Shown here: positions 28,955-42,995 of the stretch, piece by piece
Layout: the number at the start of each line of letters is the position of its first letter
Position numbering within the stretch: the first letter of the stretch is position 1
The notes under the pieces: generated by a model
Told to the model about the DNA's origin: nothing
Database searches by the model: none
Seen by the model: only the letters and a program-made list of their open reading frames with translations
Position numbers and translations under genes: made by a program
DNA from: Micromonospora sonchi
GTDB lineage: Bacteria > Actinomycetota > Actinomycetes > Mycobacteriales > Micromonosporaceae
Assembly: GCF_014646235.1 (NCBI RefSeq)
Contig: NZ_BMNB01000006.1
Location: 182,266 to 246,265, forward strand
DNA length: 64,000 nt
Direction: 5' to 3'

Positions 28955-30905
28955 CCCGCCACCGGTGCCCGCCACCGCCGCCACGCCCGGGCAGTGGCGC
29001 GCCGTCCTCGCCCGGTTCCGCCGGCACCGGCTCGCCGCCGCCGCGCTGGTGGTGCTCGTTCTCGTCGCGCTCTTCGCGTTCGTCGGCCCGTTGCTGTGGC
29101 GGTACGGCCACGACGAGATCACCCCCGACAACTCGCAGCCGCCGTCGGCGATCCACCCGCTCGGCACCGACTCGCTCGGCCACGACCTGCTCGCCCAGGT
29201 GATGCGGGGCACCCAGCAGTCGCTGCTCATCGCGCTCACCGTGGCGCTCGGCGCGGCGGTGGTCGGCACCGTGATCGGCATCGTCGCCGGCTACTACCGG
29301 GGCACCGTCGACGCGCTGCTGATGCGGCTGGTGGACCTGTTCCTCACCGTGCCGACGATCGCGGTCGCCGCCGTGCTCGGGCACAACTTCGCCGGCAGCG
29401 GTGGCGGCTGGGTCCTCATCGCGGTCGTGCTCGCCGCGCTGATGTGGACCAGCGTCGCCCGGGTGGTCCGGGGCGTCGTGCTCGGGCTGCGGGAACGGGA
29501 GTTCATCTCGGCCGCCCGCGCGTTGGGCTCCTCCGACCTGCGGATCATGGCGCGGCACATCCTGCCCAACGTGGCCGGCCCGATCATCGTCTCGGTGACC
29601 ATCCTGGTCGCCACCGCGATCCTCGCCGAGACCGCGCTCTCGTTCATCGGGTTCGGGGTGCAGCCGCCGGACACCTCGCTCGGCCTGCTGGTGGCCAACG
29701 CCCAGTCCGCGGTCGCCACCCGGCCCTGGCTGTTCTACTTCCCGGGCCTGGTCATCCTGCTCATCGCGCTGTCCATCAACTTCATCGGCGACGGACTGCG
29801 CGACGCCCTCGACCCGACCCAGACCAAGGGGCCGCGCCGCCGCCGCTACCTGGCCCAGCCCGCGGCCCGCGCCGACGCCGTACCCGACGACGTGTTGCTG
29901 TCGGTCCGCGACCTGCGGGTGGTGTTCGCCGCCGACGGCGGCGACGTGCCGGCGGTCCGCCACCTCGACCTGGACCTGCGTCGGGGCGAGGTGGTCGGCC
30001 TGGTCGGCGAGTCCGGCTCCGGCAAATCGGTCAGCGCCGCGGCGATGATGGGGCTGCTTCCACCCACCGCCACCGTCAGCGGTTCGATCCGCTTCGCCGG
30101 CCAGGAACTCGTCGGGCTCGCCGAGCCCCGGTTCCGGCGGCTGCGCGGTAGCCGCATCGCCATGGTCTTCCAGGACCCGATGTCCTCGCTGAGCCCGGTG
30201 CACACCATCGGCGACCAGGTCGCCGAGGCGGTCCGCGTCCACCGGGGCTGTTCCCGGGCGGAAGCCCGGGAACGGGCCGTGGAACTGCTGGACACGGTGG
30301 GCATCCCGGACGCCCGCAACCGGCTCGGCGACTACCCGCACCAGTTCTCCGGCGGGATGCGCCAGCGGGTGGTGATCGCGATGGCGATCGCCAACGACCC
30401 CGACCTCATCATCGCCGACGAGCCCACCACCGCCCTGGACGTGACCGTGCAGGCCCAGGTGCTCGCCGCGCTGCGCGCGGTGCGGGAACGGACCGGCGCG
30501 GCGATCCTGATGATCACGCACGACCTGGGCATCGTGGCCGAGGTCGCCGACCGGATCGCGGTGATGTACGCCGGCCGGCTGGTCGAGGTAGGGACCGCCG
30601 CCGAGGTGTTCGACCACCCCGCGATGCCCTACACCCGGGGGCTGCTGGACTCGGTGCCCCGCATCGACCGGCCCGCCGACGAGGAACTGTGGGCGATTCC
30701 CGGCTCACCGCCGACGATGACCGCCCTGCCGGCGGGCTGCGCGTTCGCCCCGCGCTGCACGGTCCGTGTGCCGGACTGCTCGACCGTGGTGCCGGAACTG
30801 GTCCCGCTGACCGTTGGGCACCGGGCCGCGTGCCTGCGGCTCACCCCGGGCGGCGAGCCTCTGCCGGAGCCCGCCACCACCACGCCGATCCCCGAAAGGC
30901 CGTGA
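28944..30905 (+). CDS. Fused permease-ATPase of peptide-type ABC transporter (DppC-DppD)
   Basis: A 653-residue fusion. Residues 1-295 are a DppC-type permease ([23 protein letters not shown] loop [33 protein letters not shown] at its end). After a short basic linker ([16 protein letters not shown]) residues 312-650 are a DppD-type ATPase with Walker [10 protein letters not shown], signature [14 protein letters not shown], Walker [13 protein letters not shown] and the C-terminal oligopeptide-transporter cysteines (CAFAPRC, PDC, AAC), which may hold an iron-sulphur cluster. Usually these are two genes. The fusion fixes one ATPase to one permease. Confidence 0.92.
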   Translation: MSADPPPVPATAATPGQWRAVLARFRRHRLAAAALVVLVLVALFAFVGPLLWRYGHDEITPDNSQPPSAIHPLGTDSLGHDLLAQVMRGTQQSLLIALTVALGAAVVGTVIGIVAGYYRGTVDALLMRLVDLFLTVPTIAVAAVLGHNFAGSGGGWVLIAVVLAALMWTSVARVVRGVVLGLREREFISAARALGSSDLRIMARHILPNVAGPIIVSVTILVATAILAETALSFIGFGVQPPDTSLGLLVANAQSAVATRPWLFYFPGLVILLIALSINFIGDGLRDALDPTQTKGPRRRRYLAQPAARADAVPDDVLLSVRDLRVVFAADGGDVPAVRHLDLDLRRGEVVGLVGESGSGKSVSAAAMMGLLPPTATVSGSIRFAGQELVGLAEPRFRRLRGSRIAMVFQDPMSSLSPVHTIGDQVAEAVRVHRGCSRAEARERAVELLDTVGIPDARNRLGDYPHQFSGGMRQRVVIAMAIANDPDLIIADEPTTALDVTVQAQVLAALRAVRERTGAAILMITHDLGIVAEVADRIAVMYAGRLVEVGTAAEVFDHPAMPYTRGLLDSVPRIDRPADEELWAIPGSPPTMTALPAGCAFAPRCTVRVPDCSTVVPELVPLTVGHRAACLRLTPGGEPLPEPATTTPIPERP

Positions 30906-30909
30906 CGAT

Positions 30910-31927
<1,018 letters not shown>

Positions 31928-31950
<23 letters not shown>

Positions 31951-33025
31951 TCCCCAGGTCGGTGTAGACGGCGTCGACGAGGGCGTGCCGGCGGGTGACG
32001 GTCGGTACGTCAGCCAGCCGGCCGTTCCAGTACATCGCCATGACCACCTTGGCGTCCGGATCCACCACCAGGCTGGAGGTGTTGCCGCCCGCGTGGCCGT
32101 AGGCGCGGAACGAGCAGGCTCGACCCAGCAGGTGGGGCAGGGTCATGAACCCCAGGCCGTACGCGAAGTCGGTGTCCGACAGGACGCTGCGTACCGTGCC
32201 GGGCCAGTGCGTCGCGGTCAGCGCCTCGATGGTCGCCCGCCGGGCAACCTCGGTGCCGTCGGCGGCGCGACCGGTGAGCAGCGCCTCGCCGACCGCCCGC
32301 AGGTCGCGCATGCTGCCCCAGACACCGGTCCCCGGCAGCGGCAGTTGGGCTGCCATGACCATCTTCGCCAGCCCCACCTCCTCCTCGGGCGGCGCGATCG
32401 GCGCGACCGGCAGCGCCGCGTCGCCGTCCCGGTCGAGCCCGAGCGTCGCCGAGATGCCCAGCAGCGAGGACATGGACCGGTAGCTGTCGCCCGGGTCGGT
32501 CCCGTCGAGGGTGGTGAGCAGCCGGTCCAGAACGAACCAGTTCGTGATCGGGTTGTAGCTCATCGACGTGCCCGGCCGCTGCTGAGTCTCGGTGGCGCAG
32601 ACGACCATCCAGACCAGCGCCTGCGCCTGATCCCAGTCCGGCATCTCCTGGCCGTCCGTGTCCAGGGCGAGGAGGGGATCCGGCACACCGGTGGTGTGGG
32701 TCAGCAGGTCCCGCACCCGAACGGTGTCCTTGCCGCCCTCGCCGTACTCGGGCAGGTGCTCGGCGACCCGGTCATCGAGGTCGAGACGGCCGCTCTCCCA
32801 GGCACGGGCGAACGCCAGCGCGCCGAGCGGCTTCGACGAACACGTCCAGGGCACCGGCGTGTCGGGGGTGATCGGTGCACCGAGACCGTTCTCACCGACG
32901 GCGATGTCGTGGTGGCGTCCCTCGTGCGAGATCGACAACTGGACACCGGTCTCGATGTCGTCGGCGATCTCCTTTTCGAACAGTGCGCGGACGTGCGGAA
33001 ACGAGTCGAGCCTGTCGTCGGACAC
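31928..33025 (-). CDS. Serine beta-lactamase-fold hydrolase homologue with CSSK motif
   Basis: A 365-residue protein of the class C beta-lactamase/esterase family, probably cytoplasmic since no signal is seen. Family landmarks are present: [49 protein letters not shown] and the KTG-equivalent HAG in [13 protein letters not shown]. In the catalytic SxxK motif, however, the first position is Cys62 (CSSK), and the usual YxN reads YNP. The GTG at 33025 has GAGAGGA seven bases upstream and is preferred to the ATG at 33073. It may be a divergent hydrolase or acyltransferase. It overlaps the transporter operon tail to tail. Confidence 0.82.
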
Positions 33026-33212
33026 GACGCTTCCTCTCAGGCTGGAGGGACGGTCGACCTGGCATTGATCCATGCGGCTGAATGCTCAGTCTAGGGTCGG
33101 ACACCCCGCGACAGGTGTCCACAGCGGATCATCCGACAACGGCCGACCCGCCCTGGTCGTGTTTCCGACAGCCGTCGGTCTCACTGCCGAAACAGACGGC
33201 GGCGGCCGTGGT

Positions 33213-36839
<3,627 letters not shown>

Positions 36840-36988
36840 ACGACACCTCAGCTAGTCGAAGACCCTCGGCTGGCGGGGTCGGACCGCACCGGCGGCTGGC
36901 GCCGCCGCGGACCGGACGGGAGGGACCGGATCGGGCAAGGCCCCCGAATGCCGCTTCGTCGCGACGTCTGCCGATCTTTCGGATTGTA
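36840..36988 (-). promoter_or_regulatory. metH leader with -10 element and strong hairpin
   Basis: Reading on the minus strand, TACAAT (36983-36988 in plus coordinates) is a good -10 element without a clear -35. It would give a leader of about 137 bases. The leader contains a perfect 7-bp hairpin with tetraloop (36890-36907, cggcggc/gccgccg). I could not match the leader to a cobalamin, SAM or SAH riboswitch core. Confidence 0.4.
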
Positions 36989-37067
36989 GCCAGCCGGTCG
37001 CTTCGCCGAGCGGGCAAAGCGCCAGCGGCGCGCACGCGGTGCGGTTGCCGACAGGTGGTTGGTGGGG

Positions 37068-38441
37068 TCAGCCGGTGGGGCGGGCTCGTACGCTCCGTAC
37101 CGTCACCGGTACACCGCCCCGGGGCCACATGGTGGCCACCCCGGTGGGCTGGACCGGCGGCCCGACGAGGGACAACTCGGTGCGACGGGCGAGCTCCGCG
37201 ATCAGCGCCCGCAACTCCAGTTCGGCGAACGCCCAGCCGATGCACTTGCGGTAGCCGCCGCCGAAGGGAACGAAGCTGAACGGGGCCGGCTCCCGGTAGT
37301 CGGCTGCCGCGCTGTCCCATCTTTCGGGACGAAAGGTCAGCGGATCCGCCCAGTGCCGGGGCAGGCGGTGGGTCACGTACTGGGAGTAGAGAACCTTGCT
37401 GCCGGCGGGGATCAGCTCCCCGGCGAACTCGATGTCCTCGATCGCGCTGCGGCCGGTCAGTACGCCAGGAGTGTAGAGCCGCAGGATCTCCGACACCGAC
37501 CAGCCGACGTAGGTCAGCTCACCGAGCAGCCCTGCGGTCAAGGGCCGGTCCCCGGCGACCCGGGCCACCTCGGCACGGATCCGGTCGTACACCTCGGGGT
37601 TGCTGAGCAGGGCGTAGACCGCCCAGCCGGCGGCCGAGCTGCTCGAGTCGTATCCGGAGGCGATCAGGCTGATCACCTGGTCGCGGACCTCCAGGTCGGC
37701 GAGCTGGTCCCCGTCGTCGGCGCAGGCGGCGAGCAGCGCGTCGAGGACGTCGCCCCGGTCATCCGGCTCGGCGCGTCGCTTGGCGATCTCCGCCCGGACG
37801 AGTTCGTCGACCCGACCCCGGGCGGCCATCGCACGGCGGTAGGCGGTGCCGGGCAGGTCGTGGTCGAAGCGGAGGAACGGCGAGCGGTTGATGTACTTCA
37901 GCGCCGTCTCCAGCTCCCGGCCGATCTGGTCGGTGTGGGCCTGAAGCCGGTCGCCGAAGAGCGACCGGATCGCGATCCGCCGGATGCACGAGCGGACGGC
38001 CGCGAAGGCGTTGACCGTGCCACCGACCGGCCAACCCTCGATCATGCGATGGATCTCGTCGACCATGACCGGGACGTAGCCCTCGATCCGGCGCCGGACG
38101 AAGGCGGGCCGCACCAGGGCCCGCCGCCGCCGGTGATCCTCCCCGTCGCTCACCACCATCGCTCGCGCGCCGACCACCGGGATCAACAGGCTGAGCACGT
38201 CCCGGGAGAGGAACCGTGGGCGGGCCGGGTTGTCGGTCAGCAGCAGCTGGTTGGCCTCGGCGCCGAAGAGCATCACGTAACGCTGTGACCCGAAGCCGAA
38301 CGCGCACACCGGCCCGTAGCGGCGGTGCAGGTCGAGCAGGGCGTCGTAGGGACGACCCAGCAGGCCGCGGGCGTACCGTAGATGAGCCGGCCCGGTCGGC
38401 CCCGGCAGGCGTCGGCGCCGCTGCTCGGTCAACCCGGTCAC
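37068..38441 (-). CDS. Cytochrome P450
   Basis: A 457-residue soluble monooxygenase. The I-helix oxygen motif is SLIASGYDSSSSA (near 258-270, with Asp in place of the usual acid), ExxR is EILR (318-321), and the haem loop FVPFGGGYRKCIG carries the thiolate ligand Cys400. It needs ferredoxin and reductase from elsewhere. The N terminus (LPGPTGPAHLRYARGLLGRPYDALLDLHRRYGPV) resembles the CYP102/CYP110-like fatty-acid type rather than the short macrolide type. It is transcribed in the same direction as the carrier protein gene 36 bases upstream, so I count it as a tailoring enzyme of the biosynthetic cluster. The substrate is unknown. Confidence 0.93.
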   Translation of the reverse strand: MTGLTEQRRRRLPGPTGPAHLRYARGLLGRPYDALLDLHRRYGPVCAFGFGSQRYVMLFGAEANQLLLTDNPARPRFLSRDVLSLLIPVVGARAMVVSDGEDHRRRRALVRPAFVRRRIEGYVPVMVDEIHRMIEGWPVGGTVNAFAAVRSCIRRIAIRSLFGDRLQAHTDQIGRELETALKYINRSPFLRFDHDLPGTAYRRAMAARGRVDELVRAEIAKRRAEPDDRGDVLDALLAACADDGDQLADLEVRDQVISLIASGYDSSSSAAGWAVYALLSNPEVYDRIRAEVARVAGDRPLTAGLLGELTYVGWSVSEILRLYTPGVLTGRSAIEDIEFAGELIPAGSKVLYSQYVTHRLPRHWADPLTFRPERWDSAAADYREPAPFSFVPFGGGYRKCIGWAFAELELRALIAELARRTELSLVGPPVQPTGVATMWPRGGVPVTVRSVRARPTG

Positions 38442-38477
38442 GCCTCGGCTCCCCTCTCCGTGCTGCGCGGATTCCCG

Positions 38478-38747
38478 CTATGCCGGCTGCACCATCGTCG
38501 TGACGACCGCTTCGAGTGAAGCGAAAGTAGCAAATGTCTCACGGACGAGAAGATCGGCGGGAAACTGCGCGCCGAATGTCTCCTCGATATCGATCACCAG
38601 ATCAATCGCCGACAGTGAGTCGAGCCCCAGATCGGGCAACGGCACCGTGGTCCAGTCCACATCGTCGGGAACCTTGCGCAGATGATTGACGACCACCGCG
38701 CGCAATCTGCCGTGAATCGCTGTCGCTGTCGCCTGCCCGTCGCTCAT
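38478..38747 (-). CDS. Acyl/aminoacyl carrier protein
   Basis: An 89-residue acidic carrier protein. LPDLGLDSLSAIDLVIDIEE (residues 37-56) holds Ser44 for the phosphopantetheine arm, and helix III follows in LVRETFATFASLEAVV. The ATG at 38747 has GGGGG just upstream. No condensing enzymes, acyltransferase or peptide synthetase are in view, so this is a stand-alone carrier. The PLP decarboxylase gene is divergent, 99 bp away; in butirosin (BtrI/BtrK) and vicenistatin (VinL/VinO) pathways a carrier protein and such a decarboxylase process a tethered amino acid. I infer the same here. Confidence 0.92.
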   Translation of the reverse strand: MSDGQATATAIHGRLRAVVVNHLRKVPDDVDWTTVPLPDLGLDSLSAIDLVIDIEETFGAQFPADLLVRETFATFASLEAVVTTMVQPA

Positions 38748-38846
38748 GAGCCCCCGTTTCCTATCGGTCACCGGCCGGGAAAAATGGGCCACGCTGCCTG
38801 ATCTCTGCTGTCCCGGCTGAAGGAACTCGCGGCTACAGTAACGCAC

Positions 38847-40118
38847 GTGAGCGAGCCTCTGGAAGACCCGCGACCGTCGATCAACCATTCGTCCGAGTCA
38901 ACTTTGCGGCACCTCGCCGCCGAGCTGTCGACCCCGCTGCTCGTCCACGATCTGGCCGTGCTGCGCCGACGCGTCGAGGATCTGCGACGGGTGCTTCCGT
39001 GGGACGCGGTCCTGCTCTACTCGCTCAAGGCGAACCCGCTTCCGCCGGTCGTCGGCGCGCTCCAGAGCGCGGGCTGCGGCAGCGAGGTCTCCTCCCTCGG
39101 TGAACTCGCCGTGGCGTTGGGCACCGGGGGCCCGTCCGGCCCGGTCCTCTACACCGGTCCCGGCAAGTCCTCGGCCGAGCTGCGGGCCGCGGTGACAGCC
39201 GGCGCCATCCTGTCCTGCGAGTCGGCCGTGGAGGCGGCCCGGGTCCGCGAGGCCGTGCGGCTCAGCCCGGCCGATCCCCTGCGGATCATGGTCCGCGTCC
39301 AGCCGCCGAGCCGGCCGGCGGCCGGGCTGTCCATGGCGGACGGGCGGCAGTTCGGATTCCTGGAGGAGGAGGCGATCGAGTTCTGCCGGCGACCCGGCAC
39401 GGGCATCGAGGTGTTCGGCTTCCACTGCTACCTCGGCTCCCAACTGCCCGGGCCCGATGACCTGCTCGCCGCCTTCGGGCACGTCGTCGACGTGGTCCAG
39501 CGGATCACGGCGGAGTCCGGCGTGCGACCCGGCGTCGTCGACGTCGGCGGCGGCTTTCCGTGGCCCTACGCGGCACCGGGCGAGGGTCCGGACCTGACGC
39601 CGCTGATGGCCGGGCTGCCCCAGGTCCTGGCCCCGCTCGCGGCGGCCGGTGCCGAGATCTGGTTCGAGTCCGGGCGGGGTCTGGTCGCGGCGGCCGGCCG
39701 ACTGCTCACCACCGTGCGGGACGTCAAGCACCGGGCCGGCGCGACGGTCGTCGTGGTCGACGCGGGGGTCAACGTGCTCGGCGGGATGTCCGGGATCGGT
39801 CGGGTGCTGCGGCCGAGCACCCGGCTGCGCAACCTCTCGAATCCGGACGGGGCGTCGGTCACCGTGGATGTCGTGGGGCCGCTGTGTACGCCGCTCGACC
39901 GGCTCGCTGTCAACTCGACCGTCGCCGAGCCACGGGTGGGCGATCTGCTCTGCGTGGAGAACGTGGGCGCGTACGCGACGACCGCCGCGCTCTCGGCGTT
40001 CCTCTCGCGCCCGCCGGCGGTCGAGGTGGTGGTCGACGGCGATCAGGTGGTCGAGGCGTGGACGCTGGCGAGCGGCCACCTGCCGGTCACGATTCCCGCT
40101 CCGGCGCGGGCAGGCTGA
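38847..40118 (+). CDS. Fold-type III PLP decarboxylase (BtrK/VinO/DAP-decarboxylase family)
   Basis: A 423-residue PLP enzyme with an alanine-racemase barrel and a C-terminal beta domain. Lys61 in LLYSLKANP binds the cofactor, HCYLGSQ (193-199) stacks on it, GGGFPWPY (234-241) holds the phosphate, and GPLCTPLD (344-351) supplies the cross-subunit Cys and an Asp. In lysine-pathway DapDC the last motif reads CESGD; CTPLD is the form seen in decarboxylases for other or carrier-bound amino acids. I infer alpha-decarboxylation of an amino acid tethered to the divergent carrier protein. The GTG start has no clear Shine-Dalgarno. The 3' end overlaps the convergent gene by 32 nt. Confidence 0.88.
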   Translation: MSEPLEDPRPSINHSSESTLRHLAAELSTPLLVHDLAVLRRRVEDLRRVLPWDAVLLYSLKANPLPPVVGALQSAGCGSEVSSLGELAVALGTGGPSGPVLYTGPGKSSAELRAAVTAGAILSCESAVEAARVREAVRLSPADPLRIMVRVQPPSRPAAGLSMADGRQFGFLEEEAIEFCRRPGTGIEVFGFHCYLGSQLPGPDDLLAAFGHVVDVVQRITAESGVRPGVVDVGGGFPWPYAAPGEGPDLTPLMAGLPQVLAPLAAAGAEIWFESGRGLVAAAGRLLTTVRDVKHRAGATVVVVDAGVNVLGGMSGIGRVLRPSTRLRNLSNPDGASVTVDVVGPLCTPLDRLAVNSTVAEPRVGDLLCVENVGAYATTAALSAFLSRPPAVEVVVDGDQVVEAWTLASGHLPVTIPAPARAG

Positions 40119-40818
40119 GCACCCGGAAGCCGATGTACGGCACGGCGCTCAGCTCGTCGGCGGTGAAGATTGTGGCGTTGTCGAAGCTTTCCGGGTTCCG
40201 GACGGTGTAGGCGCCGCCCTTGATCACGCGGGAGCCGAGGCCGTCCGCGTCCGCACCGCCGGACGCGGTCAACGGATCCTGGCACCACTCGAAGACGTTG
40301 CCGGTCATGTCGTGCAGGCCGAAGCCGTTGGCCGGGGTGCGACCGACGGGTCGCGGGCCGGTCGCGGCCGGCGCGTACACCGGTCGGTCGAAGTCGTTGC
40401 CGAGCGCCCAACGGAAGCCCGCCGGCCCACCTGCGGCGTATCGCCATTCGGCGGCGCTGGGCATTCGGCACGGTGCGCCGAGTCGGGCCGCCAGCCACCC
40501 GCAGTAGGCGGTGGCTCCGTGCCAGGTGACCCAGGTGGCCGGCAGGTCGCCCAGGTCAGGATCGATCTCGATGGTGCCGGCCGGTGTCGCCCGCAAGCCG
40601 GTGCCGGCCGCCGACGGCGGGCCGTGCAGAAGCGGCGCGGGAACCCGGTCCAGCCCCTGGTCGACGAGGTAGTGCCAGTACTGCCGGACGGTCGTGGGGG
40701 TGACGGCCAGGCGGAAGCCCGCGGTGGGGTCGACCCCGCCGGGCGGCGCCGGAAAAGCCGGTGGCACGTCGATGAAGGCCGGTGTGGCGGCGGCGGTGCT
40801 CGACTCGTCGACGGTCAT
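40087..40818 (-). CDS. Formylglycine-enzyme-fold (SUMF1) protein B
   Basis: A 243-residue protein with the FGE-sulfatase/SUMF1 fold: VTPTTVRQYWHYLV, LPATWVTWHGATAYCGWLAARLG, RMPSAAEWRYAAGG, NGFGLHDMTGNVFEWCQD and the end RVIKGGAYTV ... YIGFRVL. True formylglycine-generating enzymes bind copper with a C-terminal pair of cysteines; none is present in that stretch here, so formylglycine formation is unlikely. The fold also occurs in EgtB-type sulfoxide synthases and other oxygen-using enzymes. The ATG overlaps the stop of SUMF1 protein A (ATGA), so the two probably form a hetero-complex. Confidence 0.85.
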   Translation of the reverse strand: MTVDESSTAAATPAFIDVPPAFPAPPGGVDPTAGFRLAVTPTTVRQYWHYLVDQGLDRVPAPLLHGPPSAAGTGLRATPAGTIEIDPDLGDLPATWVTWHGATAYCGWLAARLGAPCRMPSAAEWRYAAGGPAGFRWALGNDFDRPVYAPAATGPRPVGRTPANGFGLHDMTGNVFEWCQDPLTASGGADADGLGSRVIKGGAYTVRNPESFDNATIFTADELSAVPYIGFRVLSLPAPERES

Positions 40819-41645
40819 CGCGATCGCGCCACCCGGAAGCCGTAGACCTCGCACTTCGTGTCCTCGTACGCGGCCATCCGGCTCGCCGGGCCGACGTCCG
40901 TCGCGGGGTCGACGAACGACCCGCCCCGCACTACGCGGAACGATCCCTTCCTCGCCCCGGCCGGGTTGCGCCGGAACTCGGGGCCGTACGGGCCGTAATA
41001 GTCGTGGCACCACTCCCGGACGTTGCCGAGCATCCCGTACAGGCCGACGGCGTCGGCGGGCAGGCCCGCCACCGGCACCGGTGCCGGCTGTCCCGGTAGG
41101 AAGTTGCCCGCCAGGGTTTCGCCCGCCCGCAGCCGCCGGCAGGCCGGACCGGCGTCCGCGGTGTTGACGGTGTCGCCCGGTGTCACCAGCTCGGCCGGGT
41201 GGCCGTTCCGGCAGGCGGCCTCCCACTCCGCCTCGGTGGGCAGCCGGTAACCCTCCGCGTCGAGGTCGGCCTCGCGGGACCGAAGGTCGTACACGACGCG
41301 CCGTCCCTCAAGCTGGGACAGCCAGTTGCAGTAGGCCGCCGCCGCCCAGTAGCTGATCTGGATCATCGGGAAGTCGGCGCAGCCGGGGCGGAGCGCGAAA
41401 CCGTCGGCACGGTGCACGATGAAGCACGGGTCGATGCAGTCGATGTCCAGGTGGTTGGCGTCGTCGGGGCGGGCTCGGAGGAAGGCGTGGAAATCGGCCG
41501 CGCTGACGCACCGGTCGCCCAGCTCGTACGCGTCGACGTGCACCTCGTGCGGCGGCTGCTCCCGGGCGGTCAGCGTGGACGAACCGACCCGCAGCCGGCG
41601 CGCCGGGAACGCAGTCATCGAGAAGTTCCGCAAGTCGGTGAGCAT
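40815..41645 (-). CDS. Formylglycine-enzyme-fold (SUMF1) protein A
   Basis: A 276-residue SUMF1-fold protein: SAADFHAFLRARPDD, FPMIQISYWAAAAYCNWLSQ, YRLPTEAEWEAACRNG, VGLYGMLGNVREWCHDYYGPYG, and the end VVRGGSFVDPATDVG ... EVYGFRVARSR. The C-terminal segment has a single Cys (TKCEVYGF) rather than the paired Cys of copper FGE enzymes. The ATG at 41645 has GAGGTG six bases upstream; the open frame extends further but without features. It is upstream of and coupled with protein B. A role in oxidation of a pathway intermediate is inferred only. Confidence 0.85.
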   Translation of the reverse strand: MLTDLRNFSMTAFPARRLRVGSSTLTAREQPPHEVHVDAYELGDRCVSAADFHAFLRARPDDANHLDIDCIDPCFIVHRADGFALRPGCADFPMIQISYWAAAAYCNWLSQLEGRRVVYDLRSREADLDAEGYRLPTEAEWEAACRNGHPAELVTPGDTVNTADAGPACRRLRAGETLAGNFLPGQPAPVPVAGLPADAVGLYGMLGNVREWCHDYYGPYGPEFRRNPAGARKGSFRVVRGGSFVDPATDVGPASRMAAYEDTKCEVYGFRVARSR

Positions 41646-41835
41646 GCTGGCACCTCGGTCGGTGAGCCGTTCGCAGTGGATGGACCGGACGGGATCACGG
41701 CGCTTCGGTATGGACGGTAACGCTGATTGGCGTCGATCAGCAACGACGCGGAGTGCGTGCCGCATGTCGGACACCTGCCTTGTCGGGGGCAGCCCCGTCC
41801 GGCACACTCGGCCCGGGCGCGGGAGGTGAGGCCGA

Positions 41836-42792
41836 GTGGGTGACAGGCCGACGTCGCTGAGCTTCATCGTCCCACCGCACTCCGAGAGCTTCGGCCTCGG
41901 GCAGAAGCTGTCCACGCGGTCGTACCTGGACCGGCTGGTCGCGTACGCGCGGGCGGCCGAGCGCGTCGGTGTGGTCGGTGCCTTCGTCTACGACTTCCCG
42001 GCCGCGATGGACCCCTGGCTGGTCGCCTACGACCTGCTGGCCTGCTCGCCGACGCTTCAGCCGGTCGTGGCGGTCCGGCCGCACCAAGAGGCGGCGGAGT
42101 CGGTCGCCCGGCGGGTGGCCGACCTGGAGTACCGCTTCGGGCGACCGACCCACGTCAACATCGTGGCGGGGGCGACCCGGACGTCGCGCGCCGCGGACAC
42201 CGACAAGGTCGCCGCCCGGCGTCGTCTCGCGGAGTTCACCGGGGAGTTGCGGGCAGAGCTCGACCGCCTGCGGTACGCGGCCGGCGAGTGCGCCCCGCTG
42301 CTGGTGACGCCCTCGTCGTCGACCCCGGGGGTGGTGCCGGCCGACTGTGTCCTGATGATGGCCCGGCCGCGGGCCACCCTCGCCGAGGACGTCGCCCGGG
42401 TACGGGCGGAGCAGGGCGTCGACCGGGTGGCCATGCTCGTCGGCGCGGTGGTGCGGGAGACCGAGGAGCAGGCCTGGGCGGCCACCGCGCGGATGTACGC
42501 GCCGGACCGGCGCCAGGAGGTGGCCGGCAGGATGTTCATGTCGCAGGTGGTCTCCAGCGAGCACACCGCCAGCTACGCACTCGCCGAGGCGCGGGAGATC
42601 CACGACGAGCGGCTGTGGTACGGCGCGCCGATGCGAGGTATCGACGCGCCGAAACTGGTCGGCTCGGTGGCGCAGGTTTCCGACTGGTTGCGGTCGTGCC
42701 TGGATATCGGCATCACCGATGTCATCATCGACCTACCGCCGGATCCCGCTGAATTTGGACACATCGGTGATGTCTTCGTCGCGGGATCGTGA
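41836..42792 (+). CDS. Luciferase-like flavin-dependent monooxygenase
   Basis: A 318-residue protein of the LLM class (bacterial luciferase/SsuD group), a TIM barrel that uses reduced FMN and oxygen. Typical features: SFIVPPHSESFGLG, YLDRLVAYARAAERVGVVGAFV, VAVRPHQEAAESVARRVADL (the HP motif of SsuD-type enzymes), RPTHVNIVAG, and IDAPKLVGSVAQVSDWL near the end. The GTG start has GGAGGTGAGG upstream. A flavin reductase is not nearby. It is divergent from the SUMF1 pair across 190 bp. It could hydroxylate an amine or carbon in the product. Confidence 0.88.
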   Translation: MGDRPTSLSFIVPPHSESFGLGQKLSTRSYLDRLVAYARAAERVGVVGAFVYDFPAAMDPWLVAYDLLACSPTLQPVVAVRPHQEAAESVARRVADLEYRFGRPTHVNIVAGATRTSRAADTDKVAARRRLAEFTGELRAELDRLRYAAGECAPLLVTPSSSTPGVVPADCVLMMARPRATLAEDVARVRAEQGVDRVAMLVGAVVRETEEQAWAATARMYAPDRRQEVAGRMFMSQVVSSEHTASYALAEAREIHDERLWYGAPMRGIDAPKLVGSVAQVSDWLRSCLDIGITDVIIDLPPDPAEFGHIGDVFVAGS

Positions 42793-42846
42793 TCTGCTGT
42801 TTCCCATAATATCGGTGGTTGTTGTCGACGGGATCCCGACAGGAAC

Positions 42847-42875
42847 TTGCCCCTTAAAGTGATCAGAGTTAATAT
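42847..42875 (+). promoter_or_regulatory. Promoter of the radical SAM/glutamate mutase operon
   Basis: The -35 element ttgccc (42847-42852), a 17-base spacer and the -10 element taatat (42870-42875) lie in an AT-rich stretch of the 203-bp gap. The leader would be about 114 bases. A bulged inverted repeat around the gggatccc just upstream (42827-42842) may end the flavin enzyme transcript. Confidence 0.6.
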
Positions 42876-42995
42876 CCGTCAAGGTTGACTGGGGACGTTG
42901 GCGTTCCGTTCATCCCGACTCATTCGCACCGATGCGCAATCGTTCGGTCGCGGCGGGCCAGCCGTCGCGGACATGTCGCTGCAGGGGGAGCGGAA

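Noticed and set aside
36840..36990. Cobalamin, SAM or SAH riboswitch before metH
   Set aside because: The leader is long enough and has a strong hairpin, but I could not find the conserved cores of these riboswitches by eye. A covariance-model search would be decisive.
38847..40118. Diaminopimelate decarboxylase of lysine synthesis (lysA)
   Set aside because: The cross-subunit motif is CTPLD instead of CESGD, and the gene is divergent from a carrier protein, which fits a secondary-metabolism decarboxylase better.
40087..41645. True formylglycine-generating enzymes for sulfatase activation
   Set aside because: The C-terminal copper cysteines are missing and no sulfatase gene is in the window.
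42793..42995. Hidden RiPP precursor gene before the radical SAM enzyme
   Set aside because: No short frame with a ribosome site and a leader-like sequence was found in the 203-bp gap; the region is better explained as a promoter and leader.
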